Of a stretch of DNA of 21,862 nucleotides, positions 16,518 through 21,862 are shown piece after piece. Position 1 is the stretch's first letter, and each line of letters opens with the position of its first letter. Origin of the DNA: CAZPDM01 sp964585305 (GTDB taxonomy: Bacteria; Planctomycetota; Uabimicrobiia; Uabimicrobiales; JABWCH01); the NCBI GenBank assembly GCA_964585305.1, contig CAZPDM010000077.1, positions 1-21,862 on the forward strand, written 5' to 3'. The position numbers and the translations under genes were made by a program. The notes under the pieces are model-generated. The model saw nothing but the letters and a program-made list of their open reading frames with translations, was not told the origin of the DNA and did no database searches.

Positions 16518-16934
16518 TTATTCTTGGTTTTGTTTCTGTGTAATATAATAGTTTACTTGAGTACGTAACCTTTCTAAATCTAAAATTGGTTTAGTAATAT
16601 AGGTATCTATTTTATTTTTGCGCATCATTTTTGTAATATCTTCAATTTCATCTATTCCTGAGACAATAATAATAGGTAAATTTTTAGTTTTAGAATGTTG
16701 TCGTAATTCTCTGCACAAATCATCACCACTTAATTCTGGGAATTTAGGAAATTTACGATCTATAATAGCAGCAGCAATAGAATTGTTTGAAATAAATTCT
16801 AGTCCGATTTTAGGATTATCAAATATTTCAAGATTACAAATATCTTGTAGAGCTTCCACATAAAATTTTAAGATATTTTCATCATCATCTATGGCTACCA
16901 CCATAGATTGTGCAGAATTTTTTGAATTCGTCAT
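16518..16934 (-). CDS. Single-domain response regulator receiver
   Basis: 138 aa, one CheY-like receiver with no output domain. All conserved residues are present: acidic cluster Asp16-Asp17-Asp18 (VAIDDDENI), phosphoacceptor Asp59 (IIDRKFP), Ser92 (IIIVSGID) and Lys115 (YITKPI). It should therefore accept phosphate from a histidine kinase not seen here and signal through protein contacts. The strand-3 loop is longer than usual (KFPKFPELSGDDL). A canonical promoter lies about 120 nt upstream, so the mRNA would have a long leader. The ribosome site is weak (GGAT, about 11 nt from the ATG). It probably begins the signalling gene run that continues leftward after a 220-bp spacer, or is monocistronic if the hairpin at 16466 terminates. 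Confidence 0.92.
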   Translation of the reverse strand: MTNSKNSAQSMVVAIDDDENILKFYVEALQDICNLEIFDNPKIGLEFISNNSIAAAIIDRKFPKFPELSGDDLCRELRQHSKTKNLPIIIVSGIDEIEDITKMMRKNKIDTYITKPILDLERLRTQVNYYITQKQNQE

Positions 16935-17060
16935 TATTTTTTATCCATTTTTCAAAAACAAGAAATAATATTTTTAAGGAAAAAATGTTTATACAAAACA
17001 ATCACGTTTTTTTAATTTTTGAGATATAAGAATCGAGGTACAAAAATATACTTTGGCATG

Positions 17061-17089
17061 ATTCTAGCTAATTTTTATTTATTTGTCAA
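17061..17089 (-). promoter_or_regulatory. Canonical sigma-70-type promoter for the receiver gene
   Basis: On the minus strand TTGACA (17084-17089), an exact 17-nt spacer and TAGAAT (17061-17066). It is the best consensus promoter in the window. Initiation near 17054 gives a 5' untranslated region of about 120 nt before the receiver ATG at 16934. It lies just downstream of the stop of the GQQ-repeat gene and so separates two transcription units. Confidence 0.75.
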
Positions 17090-17114
17090 CGTAAATTTTA
17101 TAAGAAGCTAATAT

Positions 17115-19284
17115 TTACTTTTTTTCTTGGATGTCATCAAAATATTTACGAACATCATCATGATATTCTTTAGGAATTTTCTTTTCAGAAAGGCCTGTAT
17201 TTGCTTCAGATGCTTTTTGAATTGTATATTCTTGGTATGTTGCTGTGGACTGTCCTTTATCAGATTCGCCAAAAAATTGGATTTCTGCTATAGTTTTTCC
17301 TTTAAAATTTTGCCCTTGAAGTTGTAACGGATTTTTATTTTGGGCATCTGTATCAATTTCAGGCATTTTTCCTTTTCCTTGTCCCTTACCTTGCCCCATC
17401 CCCTGTCCTTGTTTTCCTTGTCCCTGTTTTTGACCTTTGGATTTACCTTTGCCTTGACATTGAGAACATTGTGATTTACCGTTACCTTGACATTTTGGAC
17501 ATTGTATTTTTTTGCCCTGCTGGCCTTGTTGGCCCTGTTGGCCTTGTTGGCCCTGTTGGCCTTGTTGGCCCTGTTGGCCTTGTTGGCCCTGTTNNNNNNN
17601 NNNNNNNNNNNNNNNNNNNNNNNNNNNNNNNNNNNNNNNNNNNNNNNNNNNNNNNNNNNNNNNNNNNNNNNNNNNNNNNNNNNNNNNNNNNNNGGCCCTG
17701 CTGGCCCTGTTGGCCTTGTTGGCCTTGTTGGCCTTGTGAAGTATTAGGATCATCAATTTCTCCGGTTCCTTTGCATTCTGGGCATTGACATTCCCCTTCT
17801 CCCTCACATTCTGGACATTCAGAATCTTCAGATTCCTCAAAAGATTCTTCGCTTAATTCATCTTCAGAAGAATTCTCAACTTTATTACTATCTCCTTCAG
17901 TTGGTTGTTCAGGTAAAAAGTCAGATTCTTTATGCCCTGGGCATTTTTGTTTACCATGATCGCAAGTTTCTAAGCCACATATATTGCATCTTGGCTGACC
18001 ACAAATCGGGCAACAACCAAGATTGGCCAAATCTTTTTTATTTTTTAGCAAATTTTGATAAACTTTATCCATCATTTCTAATTGTTTAGCTAAACTTTGT
18101 AGATTTTGTAATTTTTGTGCAATATCATCAAGCTTTTCCATTTCTTTCTGAAGCTCTTCTTCAAGTTTTTTCTTTTCTTTTTCAGAAACATTTTCTAGGT
18201 TATTCATACTTTCTAAAGTATTACTTATTTCGTTAAGCGTTTCTTGTAAGGCTTTAGCTAACTCTGTATCAGAGGCAAGATTCTTTGCTAACTCTTGCAT
18301 ATCTTTTTGAAGTTTATCTGATTCTTGCTGCTCTTTTTTTCCTTCTTCTTTATCAGAACCTTGAGTTGTTTTCTTTTTTAATTTTTTTCCAGCAATTGTT
18401 TTTGCCTTCTCTTTTAAATTTTCTATATCTTCCTTAGCCTTTTGAAACTCTTTCTTTTTTAATGCTAGAGATAAATCATACAAACTTGAATTTTTTTTGT
18501 TTTTTCCATTCGATTTTAAAGTAGGACCTTGTTGTTGCAATTGTATCCGTTTTTTTTCCTGAAGTTGTTGCAAATTCTCCATAATTTGACTAATTTGAGC
18601 AATCTCTTGCTTTTTGGTATCACTTACTTTGGGCTGTTCTAATTCTTTAGCAAATTGTTCCATATCTTGTAAAATAGGTTTCATATTCGTTTCAATGGGG
18701 TGTACTTTAGCTTCTTCTTTGACAATCTTTACTTGTCGTTGGATCTGTTCTGCAATTTTTTTTCTAGCCATTTGAAAATGTTCTTTTTCTTTAATAGCTT
18801 GAGCCCATGAAAAAATATCCATTTCTGGAATATACCAATATAAAATAGTTGCGGATACTCCAAGGGCTATAATATAAAAAAAATGTGGCAATTTCGGCCA
18901 CGGAAAAATTTTTTCAATCGAAATATTTTTAGCATGTTCTAATGCATCTTTCTGAATTGCAGAAGAAACAACAACATTCGCAGGAACAAGAAACGCACTT
19001 GATATCCGTTCATCTGTGCCTTGAAACTTATCTAAAGTAAGAGCAGCATCTTGATCAGATATTTTAAACAAAAAAATAGAAACTAAACTTATTATTAAAA
19101 AAATTGCCAAAATACAAGAAATGAAAAGTAAAGGCTCAAATAAAGGATATAACAACCGAATAAGAATAATCCCAAGATTTGCAATAATCATTGCATAAAA
19201 TGTGTTAGAAATAAATTTGCGTACTGAGTAGATTTGCCGCATTCTTATTCGCGCTGATTTTACTATATTTTGGAGTTCTGTCAT
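17115..19284 (-). CDS. Membrane-anchored coiled-coil protein with Cys-rich modules and GQQ repeat, split by an assembly gap
   Basis: One gene read through the 100-N gap at 17594-17693. The N-terminal part (MTELQNIV..., ATG at 19284, GAGGT ribosome site) ends in Gly-Gln-Gln repeats. After the gap the same repeats continue and lead to the C-terminus at 17115. The frames differ by one base only because 100 Ns are a placeholder; a gap divisible by 3 restores one frame. Membrane segments lie at about residues 30-48, 52-75 and 134-152, and a Glu/Lys/Gln-rich coiled coil at about 160-415. A Cys cluster follows (CCPICG...CNICG...C...H, about 422-448), then an acidic stretch. A DnaJ-type CxxCxGxG pair (CPECEGEG, CPECKGTG, about 490-509) precedes the GQQ tract, and a second pair (CPKCQGNG, CSQCQGKG) follows it. 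The N-terminal layout recalls DUF4175-type proteins, a weak comparison. Function unknown. Confidence 0.8.
17522..17738 (-). repeat. 9-bp tandem repeat encoding (Gly-Gln-Gln)n, interrupted by the gap
   Basis: Eight exact-phase 9-bp units on the left flank (17522-17593) and five on the right (17694-17738). Left-flank units alternate GGCCTTGTT and GGCCCTGTT on the plus strand, an 18-bp higher-order period that changes only a synonymous Gln codon (CAA/CAG). Right-flank units are less regular. Both flanks share one phase, so the missing DNA should be a multiple of 9 bp if the array is uninterrupted. Confidence 0.95.
17594..17693. other. Assembly gap (100 Ns)
   Basis: Exactly 100 undetermined bases, the usual scaffold placeholder for a gap of unknown length. 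It falls inside the GQQ tandem array, a sequence short reads cannot cross. Confidence 0.98.
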
Positions 19285-19298
19285 TTTTTTACCTCATT

Positions 19299-19376
19299 AT
19301 AAAGTAGGAAAATACTTCTTGCTTAACCTTTGATTGAGTATAATCAAAGACCGCAACAAATATTTTCCTACTTTAT
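19299..19376. repeat. Long inverted repeat with inner hairpin between kinase and GQQ genes
   Basis: Perfect 16-bp arms ATAAAGTAGGAAAATA (19299-19314) and TATTTTCCTACTTTAT (19361-19376) enclose a second hairpin, CTTTGATT/AATCAAAG (19328-19335 with 19342-19349). It sits between the kinase stop and the ribosome site of the GQQ-repeat gene. It shares the core AAAGTAGGAAAATA with the palindrome on the other side of the kinase gene. It could be a terminator or attenuator, or a mobile palindromic repeat. Confidence 0.8.
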
Positions 19377-19416
19377 TTATATTGACTTAGAATCTAGCCT
19401 AGCAACAAAGATAAAA

Positions 19417-20679
19417 TTATTCCATGATTAAAACACGATCCATATCTGTTAGTACATCTGTTAGATGTTTGTATCTTTTTTCAGGATCTTTGGCAATCAT
19501 TTTTTGAACAATGCGGTCAATTTCAGGAGAAACTCCAGGTACTACTTCTGGAATTGGGCGAGGAATTTGTTCCATAAGATTTTTCAAAATTTCTTTAGCA
19601 TCATTTCCAGTAATAGGATGTTCCCCAGTTAAAATACGATAAAGAGAAACTCCCAATGCATAAATATCTGCACGTTGATCTGCTTTTTCTGGGTTATTGA
19701 TCAATTCCGGAGACATATAAAACGGAGTTCCCATTGTAGCACGCTGTTTAGGAGAATTCGTAATTCTTCGAGCTAAACCTAAATCCATTATTTTTAAAAT
19801 TCCATCCGGGCGGATAATGAAATTAGAAGGCTTAATATCTAAATGGACAATATCATAACTATGGATATGTTCCAATCCACGAGCAGCCTGTTTAATGACA
19901 TCTAGTGCCTCATCTTGTGGAAGTCGAACTTTTTCTTTAACATAATCGCCAAAGTTTGATCCTTCTACAAGTTCCATTGAATAATAGAAAAAACCTTGAT
20001 CTTGGCCCATTTCAAAAATATGGACCAAATTAGGATGATTGAGAGTTGCAGATAGTCGAGCTTCTCGAAAAAATTGATTGAGATGCTTTTTGTTAGAAGC
20101 AAATTTTTCAAATAAAATTTTTAAAGCAACAATACGATTTACTTCAAGTTGCAAAGCTTTATAAACCGTTCCCATACCACCTGAAGCAATTTTAGAAATA
20201 ATTTCATATCCACCAAGTACACGGCCAACAAGTCCTGTACGCCGCGGATCGTCTTCACAAATAGCTTGCTTGACCATACATTGGACTTCATTTTCCTTCA
20301 TCAAATTATCCATAGCATTTTGTGTCAATAAGCCATGCGAAACTAAAATAACATCAAGTGGAATATATGTTTTTTGCTGATTTGCTTTAGCTTGTACATC
20401 TAAACAATTATTCAGTTTATCCTCATCCACTAATTTCATTTTTTTGATATAATCAATTACTGCTTGTGATTCCATTTTTTTGATATTGATGCGACGACGT
20501 TGCTGCAATTGTTTAATTTGCTCAATGGTTAAATATCCCATTTCTAATAAAATATCTTCAACATTCTTTTCTGATTCTTGGCTGTCCAAAATTGCAATAC
20601 ATTCACTTAATTGCTCTGAACTAAGATATCCTTTTTCAATTGCTAAATTTCCGATATATGTCTGTAATTTTTCCATCAA
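19417..20679 (-). CDS. Hanks-type Ser/Thr protein kinase with N-terminal GspE-N-like modules
   Basis: 420 aa, no membrane segment, so cytoplasmic. Residues 1-135 hold helical modules of the 'LGxxLIExGxLTxEQLxxAL' type (YIGNLAIEKGYLSSEQL; ILLEMGYLTIEQI; IPLDVILVSHGLLTQ), resembling the GspE/PilB N-terminal (MshEN-like) fold. Those folds bind partner proteins and in some cases cyclic di-GMP. The kinase domain (about 158-415) has the glycine loop IASGGMGTV (164-172), Lys187 (VALK), helix-C Glu206, catalytic His-Leu-Asp (279-281, HLDIKPSN, Asn286), Asp-Leu-Gly (299-301) and Ser-Pro-Glu (323-325). Catalytic residues are kept, but HRD is HLD and DFG is DLG, so activation by activation-loop phosphorylation of the RD type is unlikely. 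AAGGAG precedes the ATG at 20679 by 6 nt; a second ATG follows directly. Palindromes lie on both sides. Confidence 0.93.
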   Translation of the reverse strand: MMEKLQTYIGNLAIEKGYLSSEQLSECIAILDSQESEKNVEDILLEMGYLTIEQIKQLQQRRRINIKKMESQAVIDYIKKMKLVDEDKLNNCLDVQAKANQQKTYIPLDVILVSHGLLTQNAMDNLMKENEVQCMVKQAICEDDPRRTGLVGRVLGGYEIISKIASGGMGTVYKALQLEVNRIVALKILFEKFASNKKHLNQFFREARLSATLNHPNLVHIFEMGQDQGFFYYSMELVEGSNFGDYVKEKVRLPQDEALDVIKQAARGLEHIHSYDIVHLDIKPSNFIIRPDGILKIMDLGLARRITNSPKQRATMGTPFYMSPELINNPEKADQRADIYALGVSLYRILTGEHPITGNDAKEILKNLMEQIPRPIPEVVPGVSPEIDRIVQKMIAKDPEKRYKHLTDVLTDMDRVLIME

Positions 20680-20707
20680 ATACTCCTTAAAATAAAATTT
20701 AAAAAGT

Positions 20708-20747
20708 AGGAAAATATTTATTTTTAGTATGAAATAAATATTTTCCT
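20708..20747 (-). repeat. 16-bp palindrome/terminator-like hairpin upstream of the kinase gene
   Basis: Perfect arms AGGAAAATATTTATTT (20708-20723) and AAATAAATATTTTCCT (20732-20747), 8-nt loop. On the minus strand it follows the BY-kinase-like stop by about 20 nt and is succeeded by ACTTTTTAAATTTT, so it may terminate that gene. It contains the same GTAGGAAAATATTT core as the inverted repeat at 19299-19376. Confidence 0.75.
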
Positions 20748-20768
20748 TAAAAATATTTATTTTCTTTT

Positions 20769-21862
20769 TTAAGCTGTTTGGACAGTCATATTAAATCGAT
20801 AGCTATCAGAAACTTCTCTACGATTAGCATAATTGATTACAATTCCAAGAATTTTTTCCTGATCTATTTGCTCTAGAGCTTTTCTAAATAATTTGGATGA
20901 AGTGTGATGTGCCTGGACAATAAGCACAATACCGTCCATTAAAGATGCTAAAGAAGAAATATCTATAGGTGATAATATCGCAGGCGCATCGAAAATCAAA
21001 AGATGATCCGGGTATCCGACATAAAGCTGTTCCACAAGTCTTGCCATAGCATTTGAAGAAATTATTTCAGATGGATTGAGATGAGTATGACCTGCGGGAA
21101 GTATTTTAAGCCTTTCAAATTGTGTCTGTCGGATAGCATTAGTAAGATCTATTTCTTCTGATAAAACATTTGCTAATCCCTTAGGATTTTGTTCTAAAAA
21201 AATTTCCTTTACTGGATTAGCAAAATTGCATTCAATCCATATTGCCTTATCTGCAATACCAGTTGCAATTGCTCCAGCAACATTTAAAGAAGTTGCAGTC
21301 TTTCCTTCTCCCTGCATTATACTCGTGAACATAACTTTGCGAGGAGTTTGTTTATTTAATTGTCGAGGAAATATTTGAAATCTTAAACGTCGGTAGCGAC
21401 TGGCAATTTCTGAAGTCGGAGCAAAAAAACTTGTTAAATTTGATACAGGGAGAAGTTCAATTGGAGGAACGTTTGCTGTTAGTGTAAGATCTTCTTCAAG
21501 AATAGTAAGCATTCGATATACTTGATTATTGATCAATAACCTACGATTAACTAATACTTCTCCAATTTTAAGAGGAATATCCATATCACGCAACTGTTTT
21601 TGTAATTCCCTCTTTTGAGCAAGTTGTCGATCTTGTACTTGTAGTAGTTGATCCTGGCGAATTTCTTGCGTTTTCTTCATCACATCAAGTGTAGAAGTTT
21701 TCCTCGGATTCGCCACATTGTAGTTTGGTGCAACAGGACTTTTAGAAGACTCTATACCTGGAATATTTGCTGCACCTGGAATATTTGTTACATCTGGAAT
21801 ATTTGCTACACCTGGAATATTTGCTACACCTGGAATATTTGCTACACCTGGAATATTTGCTA
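20769..21862 (-). CDS. BY-kinase/ParA-like ATPase (CpsD/XrtA-autokinase type), N-terminus beyond window
   Basis: The frame is open from the stop at 20769 through the right edge (about 364 codons visible). The GTG at 21716 is not a reliable start, because in-frame codons continue upstream as VANIPG hexapeptide repeats. Domains in order: the repeats; a Gln-rich helix; a GspE-N-like module (KIGEVLVNRRLLINNQVYRM, also seen in the kinase); a linker with SEIASRYRRLRFQIF, the usual lead-in to BY-kinases; then the ATPase. Walker A is GEGKT (Lys129 counted from that GTG), Walker A' is IWIECNFANP (Glu where Asp is usual) and Walker B is LLIFDAPAI. LPAGHTHLNPSEIISSNAM and the YPDHLLIFD context resemble XrtA-associated tyrosine autokinases of exopolysaccharide loci. 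The C-terminus has only one Tyr (SDSYRFNM), not a Tyr cluster, so autokinase activity is uncertain. Confidence 0.88.
   Translation of the reverse strand, partial: ANIPGVANIPGVANIPGVANIPDVTNIPGAANIPGIESSKSPVAPNYNVANPRKTSTLDVMKKTQEIRQDQLLQVQDRQLAQKRELQKQLRDMDIPLKIGEVLVNRRLLINNQVYRMLTILEEDLTLTANVPPIELLPVSNLTSFFAPTSEIASRYRRLRFQIFPRQLNKQTPRKVMFTSIMQGEGKTATSLNVAGAIATGIADKAIWIECNFANPVKEIFLEQNPKGLANVLSEEIDLTNAIRQTQFERLKILPAGHTHLNPSEIISSNAMARLVEQLYVGYPDHLLIFDAPAILSPIDISSLASLMDGIVLIVQAHHTSSKLFRKALEQIDQEKILGIVINYANRREVSDSYRFNMTVQTA
21756..21862 (-). repeat. 18-bp tandem repeat encoding VANIPG hexapeptides
   Basis: Six units of 18 bp, the last cut one base short by the window edge. On the minus strand the unit is GTAGCAAATATTCCAGGT. 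The units nearest the ATPase have diverged (VTNIPG, AANIPG, and VANIPD), while the outer ones are identical, suggesting recent expansion outward. All are in frame with the ATPase. Confidence 0.93.

Noticed and set aside
17482..17593. C-terminus reading as Thr-Gly-Pro-Thr-Arg-Pro repeats after the gap
   Set aside because: It arises because 100 Ns shift the frame; the frame giving GQQ and then the second CxxCxGxG pair continues the protein naturally.
17471..17788. Plus-strand reading frames with Pro-Cys-Trp, Ala-Leu-Leu or Val-Gly-Leu repeats around the gap
   Set aside because: They are other-frame translations of the 9-bp repeat, have no ribosome site and depend on the placeholder Ns.
21714..21716. 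GTG as start codon of the BY-kinase-like gene
   Set aside because: The frame is open upstream with in-frame VANIPG repeats and there is no clear ribosome site.
21756..21862. CRISPR-like array at the right edge
   Set aside because: Units are 18-bp head-to-tail repeats without spacers and are in frame with a coding sequence.

Overview
The window is AT-rich bacterial DNA (roughly one third G+C by eye). It reads as a low-GC member of the Planctomycetota or a related PVC lineage. The evidence is a combination: a PEP-CTERM sorted protein, a Hanks-type kinase with HLD and DLG in place of HRD and DFG, a small membrane protein resembling DUF6677, a very large Bacteroidetes/PVC-style alpha-2-macroglobulin and an HD-GYP regulator. 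No single marker settles the phylum. The sequence is a draft scaffold: 100 Ns interrupt one gene, and both window edges cut through coding sequence.

Layout. (1) nt 1-6029, plus strand: alpha-2-macroglobulin missing only its first codons, ended by a perfect 18-bp bidirectional terminator. (2) nt 6097-7939, minus: a PEP-CTERM surface protein and a secreted, C-terminally anchored propeller-like protein. (3) nt 7973-8650: the tmRNA gene ssrA (minus) with its terminator and two candidate promoters, back to back with (4) a Na+/Ca2+ exchanger (plus, 8651-9631), closed by a 21-bp bidirectional terminator. (5) nt 9702-12534, minus: a DUF6677-like protein, a Bem46-type hydrolase and a YihY/BrkB membrane protein. 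(6) nt 12644-16934, minus: an HD-GYP response regulator, a LicC-like nucleotidyltransferase, a crotonase, a degenerate receiver, a membrane coiled-coil protein and an intact single-domain receiver with a canonical sigma-70-type promoter. (7) nt 17115-21862, minus: a membrane-anchored coiled-coil protein carrying Cys-rich modules and a (Gly-Gln-Gln)n tract broken by the gap, a Ser/Thr kinase, and a BY-kinase/ParA-like ATPase whose N-terminus is a VANIPG hexapeptide repeat running off the right edge.

How it fits together. From 9.7 kb to the end every gene is on the minus strand and signalling predominates: two competent receivers, one degenerate receiver, a c-di-GMP phosphodiesterase, a Ser/Thr kinase and an exopolysaccharide-type ATPase. 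The PEP-CTERM protein and the XrtA-kinase-like ATPase are both of kinds associated with exosortase/exopolysaccharide systems, but no exosortase or glycosyltransferase is in the window. The most unusual parts are the GQQ/Cys-module protein, the VANIPG-fronted ATPase, the related palindromes on both sides of the kinase gene, and the tmRNA promoter region. I found no defence island, CRISPR array or insertion sequence.
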